This document shows, one piece after another, positions 1 through 9,501 of a DNA stretch of 64,000 nt. A program made the position numbers and the translations under genes. The DNA is taken from the NCBI RefSeq assembly GCF_014646915.1, contig NZ_BMOE01000001.1, positions 586,568 through 650,567 on the forward strand, given 5' to 3'. The notes beneath the pieces are model-generated. The model was given only the letters and a program-made list of their open reading frames with translations. It was not told the DNA's origin and ran no database searches. Numbering within the stretch: the first letter of the stretch is position 1; each line of letters starts with the position of its first letter. Origin of the DNA: Deinococcus aquiradiocola. Its GTDB lineage: Bacteria > Deinococcota > Deinococci > Deinococcales > Deinococcaceae.

Positions 1-440
1 CCTGATCTCGTCGTCCTGGTCGGGCGGCAGGTCGGGGAGGATCAGACCGTCGACGCCCGCTTCGCTGGCGAGACGCATGAATTCCTCCGGGCCGACGGCG
101 TACACGGGGTTGATGTACGTCATGACGAGCAGCGGCACGTCGGTGGTGGGGCGGAGTTCCTTCACGAACTGCAGGGTGCGGCGCGTGCTGGTCCCGGCGG
201 CGATGGCCTGCTCACCGGCCTTCTGGATGACGGGGCCGTCACCGAGCGGATCGGAGTACGGGAGGCCGATTTCGAGCAGGTCGGCGCGTTTCAGGAGTTC
301 CTGCGCGATGGCCGGGAAGCGGTCCTGGTCGGGGTAGCCGGCCGTCATGTACGGGATGAGGGCGGCGCGGCCTTCCTGCTGCGCGCGCTGGAAGGCGGCG
401 TGGATGCGCTGCACGCGGGTGGGGATGTCGGTGGTGGCGG

Positions 441-444
<4 letters not shown>
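1..444 (-). CDS. trpA: Tryptophan synthase alpha chain, 3' part cut by window edge
   Basis: Cleaves indole-3-glycerol phosphate to indole and glyceraldehyde 3-phosphate; indole is channelled to TrpB. Only the first 148 codons are present and the gene runs off the left edge. The motif [16 protein letters not shown] (about residues 56-71) carries the catalytic Glu (about 58) and Asp (about 69) of the family; [13 protein letters not shown] is the usual first strand. The ATG at 444 overlaps the trpB stop in an ATGA arrangement, so the two genes are translationally coupled, in keeping with the alpha2beta2 complex. Identity is certain; the C-terminal half cannot be judged. Confidence 0.96.
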
Positions 445-1694
<1,250 letters not shown>

Positions 1695-1745
1695 GCCCTG
1701 AGGGTACGCCTGCCACCTGTGGAGACGCCAGGACAAACTTAGACA

Positions 1746-1776
1746 ACTGGTATAGATCCAGTGATCTGGCTTACAA
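1746..1776 (-). promoter_or_regulatory. Probable trpBA promoter with palindromic operator-like site
   Basis: On the minus strand TTGTAA (1776-1771) is followed after 16 bases by TATACC (1754-1749), a plausible -35/-10 pair. The -10 lies inside ACTGGATCTATACCAGT (1762-1746), an inverted repeat of ACTGG/CCAGT around 7 bases. The site looks like operators bound by GntR/HutC-type repressors, but no such regulator is encoded nearby. Confidence 0.4.
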
Positions 1777-2679
1777 GTTGGGTGGGGGTGGGGTCGGCAC
1801 GGCATCCGGAGTTGCGGCCCGGTCCACCACCTGCGCACGGTACGCGCCCAGCGCTTCCGGCACGCCGACGCTCTCTCCCACCGGCCACCCCAGCGAGGCG
1901 AGCAGTTCGGCCCGCAGGCGTGCCGGGTCCTGCCCTCCCTCGCGCAGTGCCTGCACGCTGGGCGCGCCGCCGCGCTTGGCGAGGCGTTCGCCGCGGTAGT
2001 CCGTGAGGAGCGGCACCTGCCAGTAGCGGGGCGCGGCGTACCCGAGCGCCCCGGCGAGCGCCGCCTGCCTCGGCATGGCCGCCTGCAGGTCCTGGCCGCG
2101 CAGCACGTCCGTCACGCCGGTCAGGGCGTCGTCCACCACCACCGCGAGGTGGTAGGCGTACACGCCGTCGTTTCGCCGCAGCACGAAGTCTCCCGCGTCC
2201 GTCTTCAGGGTCTGGCACACCTGTTCGCCCGTCCAGTGGTCCGGCACGCACACCCGCGCGTCCGGGGTGTGCCAGCGCCGCGCGGCGGGCCGGGCCGGGT
2301 CGTGGCCGTGCAGGCAGGTGCCGGGGTACACGGGTTCCGGGCCGTGCGGCGCGCCGGCGGCGTCCTGCATGGCGGCCAGCACCTCGCGGCGCGTGCAGGT
2401 GCAGGGGTAGGTGGGCAGGCGCGAGAGGGCGTGCGCGTAATGGTGCTGGCGGTCGGACTGCCGCGTTTCGCTGTCCCAGTCGAGGCCCAGCCAGGCGAGG
2501 TCGCGGCGGGTGATGTCGTAGGCGGCGGGGCGGACGCGGCCGGTGTCGAGGTCCTCGAAGCGCAGGTGGAAGTCGCCGCCCACGCTTCTGGCCTGCAGCC
2601 AGGCGAGGAGCGCGGTGCGGAGGTTGCCCAGGTGCATGGGTCCGGTGGGGCTGGGGGCGAATCGGCCGACGACCTTCAC
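1771..2679 (-). CDS. gluQ: Glutamyl-Q tRNA(Asp) synthetase
   Basis: Truncated paralogue of glutamyl-tRNA synthetase that activates glutamate and attaches it to queuosine in tRNA(Asp). It has 302 residues, matching GluQ and far shorter than GltX. Residues 1-20 hold the class I signature in [14 protein letters not shown]; a zinc-site-like cluster CTC...YPGTC follows near residues 100-120; a KMSKS-like ERLAKRGG appears later; there is no anticodon-binding domain. The start is a GTG at 2679, immediately before [10 protein letters not shown]; the open frame upstream shows no family similarity. The queuosine pathway gene queA is elsewhere in the window (16.3 kb), so the substrate modification is made here. 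Confidence 0.93.
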   Translation of the reverse strand: MKVVGRFAPSPTGPMHLGNLRTALLAWLQARSVGGDFHLRFEDLDTGRVRPAAYDITRRDLAWLGLDWDSETRQSDRQHHYAHALSRLPTYPCTCTRREVLAAMQDAAGAPHGPEPVYPGTCLHGHDPARPAARRWHTPDARVCVPDHWTGEQVCQTLKTDAGDFVLRRNDGVYAYHLAVVVDDALTGVTDVLRGQDLQAAMPRQAALAGALGYAAPRYWQVPLLTDYRGERLAKRGGAPSVQALREGGQDPARLRAELLASLGWPVGESVGVPEALGAYRAQVVDRAATPDAVPTPPPPNL

Positions 2680-2722
2680 GTTCCGCAGTGTAGAGCGGCG
2701 GGGGTGGGGAGGGCGGCATGAA

Positions 2723-2768
2723 GTTCCGATTGAAATACTTCCACTTGAAATAGTTCCATCTGGAGAAT
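2723..2768 (+). repeat. Three tandem 15-bp repeats in the marR promoter
   Basis: Three direct units start at 2723, 2738 and 2753: GTTCCGATTGAAATA, CTTCCACTTGAAATA and the more diverged GTTCCATCTGGAGAATA. They cover the -35 region of the marR promoter, so they are good candidates for a helical-phase-spaced operator for the MarR protein itself or another regulator. Confidence 0.7.
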
Positions 2769-2773
2769 ACAGT
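2745..2773 (+). promoter_or_regulatory. Promoter of marR-exporter operon, leaderless
   Basis: TTGAAA (2745-2750), 17-base spacer, TACAGT (2768-2773). The -10 ends six bases before the ATG at 2780, so the mRNA should start at or next to the A of the start codon. The -35 lies inside the 15-bp repeat array. Confidence 0.6.
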
Positions 2774-2779
2774 CGGGGC

Positions 2780-3307
2780 ATGGACGCTTCCCCTCCCACC
2801 CCACCGCCCACACCGGACCCCGCACACACCGGGCCGGATCACGCGGACACCGGCACCGCCGACCTGGGCAGCGAGGCCCTGATGCTGCTCGGCCGCATCA
2901 GCCGCCTGAACCGCCTCTTCACGGCCGCCATCAGCCCGGTCCTCGAACGCGAACTCGGCCTGAGCACCAAGGACATCATGGTGTTCGGCGCCGTCGCGCG
3001 CGGCCACACCCAGCCCGGCCAGATCAGCGCCATGCTCGGCACGCCGCCCCCCACCACCAGCCGCCTCCTCGAACACCTCACCGAGGCCGGATACCTGGAG
3101 CGCAGCGGCGTCCCCGGCGACCTGCGCAAATGCCAGATGAACCTCACCGAGCACGGCCAGCAGACCCGCCAGAAGGCCCTCGCCGTTCTCGGGGACACCG
3201 TCGCGCAGGAACTCGTCCGCGCCCGCATCCCGCAGGAACGCCTGCACGGCACCCTCGAAGAACTCCGGCAGCTGGAAGTCGCCCTCGGCATCAAGGAGTA
3301 CGCGTGA
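2780..3307 (+). CDS. MarR-family transcriptional regulator
   Basis: Winged-helix regulator of 175 residues. After a Pro-rich N-terminus of about 30 residues come the dimerisation helix ([14 protein letters not shown]), the helix-turn-helix ([25 protein letters not shown], about residues 77-101) and the wing ([21 protein letters not shown]). The ATG at 2780 is chosen because a -10 box ends six bases before it. The downstream exporter gene starts at an overlapping GTGA, so the regulator very likely controls the exporter and itself through the tandem repeats in its promoter. The inducing ligand is unknown. Confidence 0.9.
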   Translation: MDASPPTPPPTPDPAHTGPDHADTGTADLGSEALMLLGRISRLNRLFTAAISPVLERELGLSTKDIMVFGAVARGHTQPGQISAMLGTPPPTTSRLLEHLTEAGYLERSGVPGDLRKCQMNLTEHGQQTRQKALAVLGDTVAQELVRARIPQERLHGTLEELRQLEVALGIKEYA

Positions 3308-5124
3308 GCGCCCCCGCCATCCCGGCCCCCGGCGCCGCGCCCACCATGACGCACCGCGAGAAGATGCTCGCCTTCAGCGGAGTGCTGCTCGTGCTGTTCC
3401 TCGCCTCGCTGAACGGCACGGTCGTCGGCACGGCCCTCCCGCGCATCATCGCGGAACTCGGCGGCCTGAACCTCTACACCTGGGCGTTCACGGCGTACAT
3501 CCTGTCGCAGACCGTCACCATCCCCATCTACGGCAAGCTGAGCGACATCTACGGCCGCAAGGTCATCCTGCTGTTCGGCATCGTGATGTTCATGATCGGC
3601 TCGGTGCTCGGCGGGTTCAGCCAGAGCATGATGGAACTCATCGTGTTCCGCGCCGTTCAGGGCATCGGCGGCGGCGCCCTCATGAGCATGGCCTTCGCCG
3701 CCATCGGCGACATCTTCACGCCCATCGAGCGCGGCAAGTACCAGGGCCTCACGGGCGGCGTGTTCGGCGTGTCGAGCGTCGTCGGGCCGCTCATCGGCGG
3801 GTTCCTCACCGACCACCTCAGCTGGCGCTGGGTGTTCTTCGTGAACGTGCCGCTCGCCGTGGTCGCGTTCCTGTTCATCGTGCGCTTCCTGAAACTCCAG
3901 ACCATCCGCGTCAAGAGCAGCGTCGATTACCTCGGCGCGGTCCTGCTCGTCGCGTTCGCCGTGCCGCTCCTGCTGGCCCTCACGTGGGGCGGCAGCACGT
4001 ACGCCTGGGGCAGCGCCGTCGTCGTGTCGCTCCTGGCGGGCTCCGCCGTGATGCTCGCCGCGTTCGTGTGGTGGCAGGCGCGCACGCGCAGCCCCATCCT
4101 GGAACTCGCGCTGTTCCGCAACGCGACGTTCACGGTGTCCAACATCGCCGGGTTCCTGAGCATGGCGGGCATGTACGGCGCGATCCTGTACCTGCCGCTC
4201 TTCATGCAGAGCGTCAAGGGCGTCAGCGCCTCGAACTCCGGCATCGTCCTCGCGCCGCTCATGCTGGGCCTCGTCGTGACGAGCACCCTGGCCGGACAGA
4301 TCGTGTCGCGCACCGGTCGGTACAAGGGGTTCATCCTGGGCGGCCTCGTCCTGATGACCGTCTCGCTGTTCTTCGGGAGCCGCCTGACGCCCGCCACGTC
4401 CACCAGCACCGTCGTGTGGCTGATGGTGGTGCTCGGCATGGGCCTCGGACCGACCAGCAGCCTCTTCACCCTGGCCGTGCAGAGCAGCACCGAACGCAGC
4501 AAGCTCGGCATGGCGACCAGCGCCAACCAGTTCTTCCGCAACATGGGCAGCACCATCGGCGCGGCCGTGTTCGGCGCCATCCAGACCGCGCACCTCGCGC
4601 AGATTCCCGCACAGCTGCCCGCCGTGGCCCGCACCCTCCCCCGCCCGCTCGCGCAGGCCGCCGCGAACCCCAACGTGCTCAGCAACCCCGAAGCGCTCGC
4701 CAGGGTCCACCCGCTCGTGTCGGGCGTGATCGGCGAGTCCGGCTTCCAGGCCATCGTGAACGTCCTGAAGTCGGCCCTGTCGGGCGCCGTCGCCGAGGTG
4801 TTCCTGCTCGCGTCCGTGCTGTCCCTGGTGGCGCTGCTCGTGACCGTGATGCTCCCGAACCTGAACATCCGCGACGCGGCCCGCAAGGTCGCGCCCGCCG
4901 TCCACACCAAGCGCAGCCCCAGCACCGAACGGCAGCTGGCGGGCGTCCTGCTGCTCGACATCGCCCGCCGCGTGACGCGCGAACCGGAACGCTTCCCGCA
5001 CCTCAGCCGCGCCGTGGCGGACCTGTCCCCCGACCACGACGCGGCCAGCGCCGCGCGCGACCTGCTGCTGCCCGTCGCGCGCCGCATCCTGAGCGAACAG
5101 GACGCCGCGCCCGCCACGGACTGA
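3304..5124 (+). CDS. MFS drug exporter, DHA2 (14-helix, EmrB/QacA-like) family
   Basis: Proton-driven multidrug efflux protein of 606 residues in the inner membrane. The DHA2 signatures are visible: [13 protein letters not shown] in the first helix, motif A as [10 protein letters not shown], and motif C as [14 protein letters not shown]. About fourteen hydrophobic segments can be traced, followed by an unusual cytoplasmic tail of about 90 residues rich in Arg and Ala. The GTG at 3304 overlaps the marR stop, favouring translational coupling; an ATG at 3346 is an alternative. A MarR regulator directly upstream suggests substrate-induced expression. The actual substrate cannot be told from sequence. 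Confidence 0.92.
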   Translation: MSAPAIPAPGAAPTMTHREKMLAFSGVLLVLFLASLNGTVVGTALPRIIAELGGLNLYTWAFTAYILSQTVTIPIYGKLSDIYGRKVILLFGIVMFMIGSVLGGFSQSMMELIVFRAVQGIGGGALMSMAFAAIGDIFTPIERGKYQGLTGGVFGVSSVVGPLIGGFLTDHLSWRWVFFVNVPLAVVAFLFIVRFLKLQTIRVKSSVDYLGAVLLVAFAVPLLLALTWGGSTYAWGSAVVVSLLAGSAVMLAAFVWWQARTRSPILELALFRNATFTVSNIAGFLSMAGMYGAILYLPLFMQSVKGVSASNSGIVLAPLMLGLVVTSTLAGQIVSRTGRYKGFILGGLVLMTVSLFFGSRLTPATSTSTVVWLMVVLGMGLGPTSSLFTLAVQSSTERSKLGMATSANQFFRNMGSTIGAAVFGAIQTAHLAQIPAQLPAVARTLPRPLAQAAANPNVLSNPEALARVHPLVSGVIGESGFQAIVNVLKSALSGAVAEVFLLASVLSLVALLVTVMLPNLNIRDAARKVAPAVHTKRSPSTERQLAGVLLLDIARRVTREPERFPHLSRAVADLSPDHDAASAARDLLLPVARRILSEQDAAPATD

Positions 5125-5210
5125 CCCGGCCGGACGCAGCAGCCACCGCTTTCCGGCACCCCGCCCTCTCACCGGCCACCCCGCGGCCCTCACCCCAGGA
5201 GTTCACCTTC

Positions 5211-5660
5211 ATGACGAAGTACCTTTCCGGCCTCACCACCGCTTTCCTGTCCATGCTGCTCGGCGCGTGGCTCATGGCGTCCCCCTTCTCCGTCGGCGGT
5301 CAGTCGGGCGGCGACTGGAGCGGCCAGACGCAGGTCGAGTTCTGGACGGGCCTCGCCGTGCTGCTCGTCGCGGTCGCCGCGCAGATCGCGTACGGCATGG
5401 GGCTCGCACAGGACCTGCGTGACCGTGGCCTCGTGCAGCCCCGCGCGGCCGCCCCCGCCGAGGCGGCCCCCATGCCCGCCCCGGACCCCGAACCGCGCCT
5501 GGAGGACCTGCTCGCGCCGCTCATCACCGCCCTGCAGCGCGACCTGCACCCGCAGGACGACGCCTCCCGGCAGCCCGCGCAGACTCAGCCGCAGATGCAG
5601 GCCCGCCCCCTGACGCCCGCCGCGGGCGCCGCCCCCCACACCGACCGGAGGAACCTGTGA
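5211..5660 (+). CDS. Small membrane protein, SPW-repeat-like, with Pro/Gln-rich tail
   Basis: 149-residue protein of unknown function. Two hydrophobic helices fill residues 5-65: the first contains LLGAWLMASPF, the second FWTGLAVLLVAVAAQIAYG. This pattern (GAW..SPF then WTG) resembles SPW-repeat membrane proteins. The C-terminal half is hydrophilic, rich in Pro, Ala and Gln, probably disordered. The next gene encodes a shorter paralogue and overlaps by four bases. Start at ATG 5211; the 86-bp gap after the exporter holds no obvious terminator, so it may belong to the same transcript. Confidence 0.75.
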   Translation: MTKYLSGLTTAFLSMLLGAWLMASPFSVGGQSGGDWSGQTQVEFWTGLAVLLVAVAAQIAYGMGLAQDLRDRGLVQPRAAAPAEAAPMPAPDPEPRLEDLLAPLITALQRDLHPQDDASRQPAQTQPQMQARPLTPAAGAAPHTDRRNL

Positions 5661-5920
5661 ATCCCAAAGGACTGACCGGCATCGCCCTCAGCGTCGTCCT
5701 GGCCCTGCTGGGCGCCTGGACGCTCTTCTCGCCCTTCATGACCGCTCATCAGGACGCCGCGCTCGCGTGGACGGCCGCCACCCGCAGCGACGTGTGGACC
5801 GGCGCGGTCCTGCTCCTGCTGAGTGCCGCGAGCGTCCTCGTGAGCGGCGCCGCGCACCTCGGCGGGCTGGAACGTGCTGCCCGCACCCGCAGTGACGGGG
5901 ACGCCGACCTGACCGTCTGA
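5657..5920 (+). CDS. Small membrane protein, paralogue of the preceding gene
   Basis: 87 residues with two hydrophobic segments. It aligns with the upstream protein: GLTGIALSVVLALLGAWTLF then SPF, and later DVWTGAVLLLL. GTG start overlapping the previous stop (GTGA), so translation is coupled. It ends shortly before a strong hairpin terminator, making it the last gene of a marR-exporter-SPW-SPW unit. Function is unknown; the duplication suggests the two form a hetero-oligomer, which is inference. Confidence 0.72.
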   Translation: MNPKGLTGIALSVVLALLGAWTLFSPFMTAHQDAALAWTAATRSDVWTGAVLLLLSAASVLVSGAAHLGGLERAARTRSDGDADLTV

Positions 5921-5940
5921 ACCCCCACAACCCGCACCCA

Positions 5941-5973
5941 GGAACGCCCGGACCACTGCCGTCCGGGCGTTCC
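5941..5973 (+). terminator. Hairpin terminator after the SPW-like pair
   Basis: Perfect 13-bp stem, GGAACGCCCGGAC (5941-5953) with GTCCGGGCGTTCC (5961-5973), seven-base loop. Little T-tract follows, so it may work with another factor. Confidence 0.7.
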
Positions 5974-6024
5974 CTTATGCCCGCGGCAAGCCCCGCGCAC
6001 GGCGTCCCCCGGGGGCGTTTGCCG

Positions 6025-6030
6025 CATACT
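6025..6030 (+). promoter_or_regulatory. Leaderless -10 box of the amylase gene
   Basis: CATACT ends six bases before the ATG at 6037. No clear -35 element is seen at the usual distance. Confidence 0.4.
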
Positions 6031-6036
6031 GACCGC

Positions 6037-7491
6037 ATGCACCGAACCCTCGCCGTGGCGCTCCTCCTGGGCGGCCTCAGCCTCGCGCAGCACGCCGCGC
6101 CCGCCCCTGCCGACTGGGAAGGCCAGATCATCTACCAGGTCATGCCGGACCGCTACGTGAACGGCGACCCCGGCAACGACGGTGGTGCGAACCCCGGGGA
6201 CCCGCAGGCCCGGCACGGCGGGGACCTGCGCGGCCTGGACGCCCACCTGCAGGACGTGCAGGACCTCGGCGCGACCACCGTGTGGATCACGCCCGTCTCC
6301 CGGCAGGTGCCGGACGTGAACGGTATGGCCCCCTATCACGGGTACTGGCCGCAGGACTTCCGCAGCGTCGACCCGCACCTGGGCACCCTGCAGGACTTCC
6401 GGAACCTGACCGCGCACGCGCACCGGCTGGGCCTGAACGTCATGCTCGATCAGGTCATCAACCATTCCGGGTACGGCGCGGACGCCGTGAGTGCCCACCC
6501 GGACTGGTTCCATACGCCCGCCGACTGCCAGCGCGCGGCGGGCACGCAGAAGGACACCGACTGCCCGCTCTCCGGCCTGCCGGACCTGAACCAGACGGTG
6601 CCCGCCGTGCGCGACCTGCTGTTCGGGAACGCGGACTTCTGGCGGACGCAGGGCGTGGACGCGTACCGCTACGACGCCGTGAAGCACGTCGATCAGGCGT
6701 TCCTGAAGGCACTCGTGACGCGCGACCGGGCCGCCGGGACCTTCACGCTCGGCGAGTCCTTCGGCGCGGACGCCGACACCGTCAGGCAGGGGCAGGAGCT
6801 TGGGCTGTCGAGCCTCTTCGAGTTCTCGCTTCAGGCGGCGCTGCGCCAGGGCATCATGGGCGGCGGCAGCCTGAACGGCGTCCGCAGCGTCCTCGTACAG
6901 GACGCCCGCATCCCGCACCCCGGACTGACCGCGAACTTCCTCGACAACCACGACCTGCCCCGCTTCGCGAACGGCACGCTCTTCGAGGACCAGGGACAGG
7001 CCCGCACCCGCTACGCCCTGCGCGCCCTGATGACCCTGAAAGGCATTCCCGTCCTGTGGCAGGGCACCGAGATCGCCCAGCGGGGCGGCGCGGACCCCGA
7101 CAACCGCCGCGACCTGCCCGCCCGGAACGCGTGGACGCCCGCCCAGCAGGACGTGTACGCCACCGCCCGCGACGCCGTCCACGTCCGCCGGGCCAGCGCC
7201 GCCCTGTCACGCGGCGACCAGACGCTCCTGCCCGTCCCGGACGCCAGCGCGGACGACCTGCTCGTCTTCACGCGCCACGCGGACGGGGAGAAGGTCCTCG
7301 TCGCGTGGAACAACGCCCGCGAACGCCGCACGTACTCCCTGCGGACCACCCTCGCGGCCCGCACCCTGACGGCCAGCAGCTTCACGGACCCCGGCGGGAA
7401 GGCGCAGCGCGCCGCCCTCAGCGTCAGCGGCGGCTACCTGCACCTCAGCCTCCCCCCGCAGGACGCGGCGGTCTTCCGGCTCGGAGAGTGA
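6037..7491 (+). CDS. Secreted alpha-amylase family protein (GH13)
   Basis: Extracytoplasmic glycoside hydrolase acting on alpha-glucans, 484 residues. A signal peptide is visible (MHRTLAVALLLGGLSLAQ), with maturation near residue 20. The four GH13 regions are present: VMLDQVINHSG (I), VDAYRYDAVKH (II, nucleophile Asp213), LGESFG (III, acid Glu240) and FLDNHDLPRF (IV, Asp306). A C-terminal beta domain follows (about 400-484) ending in PPQDAAVFRLGE. The last 46 bases are repeated 0.95 kb downstream. Substrate type (starch, maltodextrin, pullulan) cannot be fixed. A glucan phosphorylase gene at 52 kb could use its products. Confidence 0.93.
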   Translation: MHRTLAVALLLGGLSLAQHAAPAPADWEGQIIYQVMPDRYVNGDPGNDGGANPGDPQARHGGDLRGLDAHLQDVQDLGATTVWITPVSRQVPDVNGMAPYHGYWPQDFRSVDPHLGTLQDFRNLTAHAHRLGLNVMLDQVINHSGYGADAVSAHPDWFHTPADCQRAAGTQKDTDCPLSGLPDLNQTVPAVRDLLFGNADFWRTQGVDAYRYDAVKHVDQAFLKALVTRDRAAGTFTLGESFGADADTVRQGQELGLSSLFEFSLQAALRQGIMGGGSLNGVRSVLVQDARIPHPGLTANFLDNHDLPRFANGTLFEDQGQARTRYALRALMTLKGIPVLWQGTEIAQRGGADPDNRRDLPARNAWTPAQQDVYATARDAVHVRRASAALSRGDQTLLPVPDASADDLLVFTRHADGEKVLVAWNNARERRTYSLRTTLAARTLTASSFTDPGGKAQRAALSVSGGYLHLSLPPQDAAVFRLGE

Positions 7492-7493
7492 CG
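7448..7493 (+). repeat. 46-bp direct repeat, copy 1 (amylase 3' end)
   Basis: Encodes the end of the amylase (PPQDAAVFRLGE and stop). It matches 8403-8448 at 45 of 46 positions; the only difference is G versus A at the twelfth base or so (ccccccGca versus ccccccAca). Confidence 0.95.
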
Positions 7494-8446
7494 TGGGACC
7501 CGGGGCTCTGGCACTGCATGTCTCTGGTGTGCGGGAGTTGAGTTGGCTGCACGTACCGCTCGCGCCGCCCGGTCCGGGTCAGGTGCATGTGCAGACCACA
7601 TGCAGCGCAGTGAGTGTCGCGTCCGAGCTCGGCGTGGTGGTCGGGCGTTCGTCCGTTCCCTTCCCGGTCCGATTGGGGTATCAGACGCTCGCGGTGGTGC
7701 GGGAGGTCGGCGAGGGTGTGACCCTGCGACGCGGTCAGCGGGTCGTGGCGATGTACGGGCACGCGAGTGCAGCCGTGATGAGTGCCGCGCGCTGCCTGCC
7801 GGTCCCGAATCATGTGCCGGACCTCGTGGCACTGGCTGCCGTGCTGGGCGAGGAGACGCACAAGGGCGTCCGGAAGATTGCGCCGAAGCCGCACGAGCAC
7901 GCCCTGGTATCGGGGGCGGGGCTGATCGGTCTGCTCACGACATTCAATCTGGTGCGGCGCGGACATCAGAGGGTGACGGTCGTGGACCCCGATGCCGGGC
8001 GACGCGCGCTGGCCTCAGCGCTCGGCGTGAGGGCGCTGCATCCCTCCGACCTGTCGGACCTGGGGGCCTTCGCACAGGTGGGGTTCGAGTGCAGTGCCAG
8101 CCCGGACGGGTTCACGGGCCTGCTGGAGGCCTTGACGCCCGGCGGCCGGGCGTGCGTGCTGAGCGACGGCAACTGGGGAGCGTTGACATTATCGCCAACA
8201 TTCCACGAACGGGAGCTGTGGGTGGTGGGGTCCAGTGACGGTGAGGACTACGCCGGGTACGCCCGCTGGCTGTGGCTCCACGCGGACCCCTGGCTGGAGG
8301 GACTGTTTGCTGAGGTCGTGACGCCTGCCGCGCTGCCCGGCACCTACCGGCGTCTGGAGGATTGGCCGAGGCCGGTCAGCGTGGTGGTCGACTGGACGCG
8401 CGGCCTCCCCCCACAGGACGCGGCGGTCTTCCGGCTCGGAGAGTGA
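7493..8446 (+). CDS. Alcohol-dehydrogenase-like (MDR family) protein with borrowed C-terminus
   Basis: 317-residue protein related to medium-chain dehydrogenases. The N-terminal half is GroES-like (VAMYGHASAAVMSAARCLPVP), then a Rossmann motif VSGAGLIGLLTTFNLV with an acidic strand end VTVVDPD, indicating NAD(P) binding. Catalytic zinc ligands are not evident. GTG start at 7493, two bases after the amylase stop. The last 13 residues (LPPQDAAVFRLGE) and stop are encoded by the second copy of the 46-bp repeat and are identical to the amylase tail, so the native C-terminus seems to have been replaced. Lines of this gene are visibly less GC-rich than the neighbours (about 60-70% against 77% in one counted amylase line), consistent with transfer. 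Confidence 0.8.
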   Translation: MGPGALALHVSGVRELSWLHVPLAPPGPGQVHVQTTCSAVSVASELGVVVGRSSVPFPVRLGYQTLAVVREVGEGVTLRRGQRVVAMYGHASAAVMSAARCLPVPNHVPDLVALAAVLGEETHKGVRKIAPKPHEHALVSGAGLIGLLTTFNLVRRGHQRVTVVDPDAGRRALASALGVRALHPSDLSDLGAFAQVGFECSASPDGFTGLLEALTPGGRACVLSDGNWGALTLSPTFHERELWVVGSSDGEDYAGYARWLWLHADPWLEGLFAEVVTPAALPGTYRRLEDWPRPVSVVVDWTRGLPPQDAAVFRLGE

Positions 8447-8448
8447 CG
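8403..8448 (+). repeat. 46-bp direct repeat, copy 2
   Basis: Second copy of 7448-7493, one mismatch. It supplies the C-terminal codons and stop of the dehydrogenase-like gene. The two copies bracket 909 bases, as expected if this DNA entered at the 3' end of the amylase gene with duplication of the junction. Confidence 0.95.
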
Positions 8449-8455
8449 GAGGTGA

Positions 8456-8722
8456 TCAGGCGTCGTCCGGGTCGGTGTCGTTCGGATCGGTGTCGTTCGG
8501 ATCGGGGAGCTGGCTGGTCACGAGGTTCACGAGGTCCTGCGCGTCCCTGAGCACGATGTCACTCTCGGTCTCGCCGAGGCCGCTTTCCAGCAGGAGGCGG
8601 CGGACGAGGTCGATGGCGGCGGCCGCGGCGGCCTGCGGTTCGCTGCCTTCGAGGAGGGCGAGGCGCAGGTTGACGACGGCGAGGTGACTGGCGAGGGCCT
8701 GGGTGAGTCCGGCGAGGGTCAT
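8456..8722 (-). CDS. Small conserved-looking protein with DPNDT repeats
   Basis: 88 residues, no recognised domain. Residues 1-70 form Ala/Leu-rich amphipathic helices (ASHLAVVNLRLALLEG...LVRRLLLESGLGE). The tail is a tandem repeat DPNDT-DPNDT-DPDDA encoded by 15-bp DNA repeats, acidic and probably disordered. A -10 box (TAGCCT) ends six bases before the ATG on the minus strand, which supports the gene and its start. It diverges from the HAD gene. Function unknown. Confidence 0.65.
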   Translation of the reverse strand: MTLAGLTQALASHLAVVNLRLALLEGSEPQAAAAAAIDLVRRLLLESGLGETESDIVLRDAQDLVNLVTSQLPDPNDTDPNDTDPDDA

Positions 8723-8728
8723 GCGCTC

Positions 8729-8734
8729 AGGCTA
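8729..8734 (-). promoter_or_regulatory. Leaderless -10 box of the 88-residue gene
   Basis: Minus-strand TAGCCT, six bases before the ATG at 8722. Confidence 0.45.
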
Positions 8735-8783
8735 GCCCGCGCGGGCTTGGCCGTGCGTTCACGGTGCGCGCGTGGCGGTGGGC

Positions 8784-8789
8784 TATCCT
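8784..8789 (+). promoter_or_regulatory. Leaderless -10 box of the HAD-led operon
   Basis: TATCCT, seven bases before the ATG at 8797; heads a five-gene unit running to 13734. Confidence 0.5.
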
Positions 8790-8796
8790 CTCCTGC

Positions 8797-9501
8797 ATGA
8801 CTGATGTGCAGGCCGTTTCCCGCCCCGCGACGCGCGTGCGGGGTGTGTTGTTCGATCGCGACGAGACGATTGCGTACACGGATACCGGCGTGTACCGCGA
8901 GGTGGCCGTGTGGGCGGCCCGCGAGTACGGGCTGGACCCGCGCGTGGTCGGTCAGGCGCTGCAGGCGCAGTGGGCGGCGCAGGAGGACCCGGCGCAGGTG
9001 GGCGGCTGGTGGGGCCTGAGGTCCGAGGCGGACGAGGCGGCGTACTGGGAGCGGTACGCGCAGGAGCTCGCGGCGCGGCTGGACCTGCCCGCCGAGCGGC
9101 TGGGGCTGCTGCTGCAGGAGTGGCCGTACGAGCGGTACATGAAGGCGTACCCGGCGGCGCGCGGGGTGCTGGAGGCGCTGCGGGCGCGGGGCGTGAAGGT
9201 GGGCGTGCTGAGCAACACCCTGCCGAGCATCGGGGTGACGCTGGACGCGATCGGGCTGGGTGACGTGGTGGATGTCGCGATCGCGTCGTGCTCGCTGGGC
9301 GTCCACAAGCCGGAGCGGGACGCGTACCTGCGTTCGGCGGACCTGATGGAGCTGCCGGTGCAGGAGATCCTGTTCGTGGACGACAAGCCGGAGAACGTGA
9401 CGGCGGCGCGGGAGGCGGGCATGCGCGCGGCACTGATCGACCTGCGGCACGGAACGCCGGGCGCCCTGCATGACCTGCGTGACGTGCTGGAGCTGGTGTG
9501 A
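8797..9501 (+). CDS. HAD-superfamily hydrolase
   Basis: Probable phosphatase of 234 residues. The four HAD motifs are visible: FDRDETI near residue 25 (nucleophile Asp, with Arg in place of the usual hydrophobic residue between the two Asp), VLSNT (II), HKPERDAYL (III lysine) and FVDDKPENV (IV Asp pair). A helical cap lies between motifs I and II. First gene of an operon with an M19 dipeptidase, NlpC/P60 endopeptidase, epimerase and oxidoreductase, so the substrate could be a sugar or amino-sugar phosphate from cell-wall turnover, which is inference only. The next gene starts at an overlapping GTGA. Confidence 0.88.
   Translation: MTDVQAVSRPATRVRGVLFDRDETIAYTDTGVYREVAVWAAREYGLDPRVVGQALQAQWAAQEDPAQVGGWWGLRSEADEAAYWERYAQELAARLDLPAERLGLLLQEWPYERYMKAYPAARGVLEALRARGVKVGVLSNTLPSIGVTLDAIGLGDVVDVAIASCSLGVHKPERDAYLRSADLMELPVQEILFVDDKPENVTAAREAGMRAALIDLRHGTPGALHDLRDVLELV

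Noticed and set aside
2839..5193. 784-codon frame antisense to the MFS exporter
   Set aside because: Asp/Glu/His/Gly-rich shadow of the exporter's membrane codons.
8456..8510. 15-bp repeats considered as a CRISPR or minisatellite array
   Set aside because: Only two to three contiguous units without spacers, in frame inside a coding region (DPNDT repeats).
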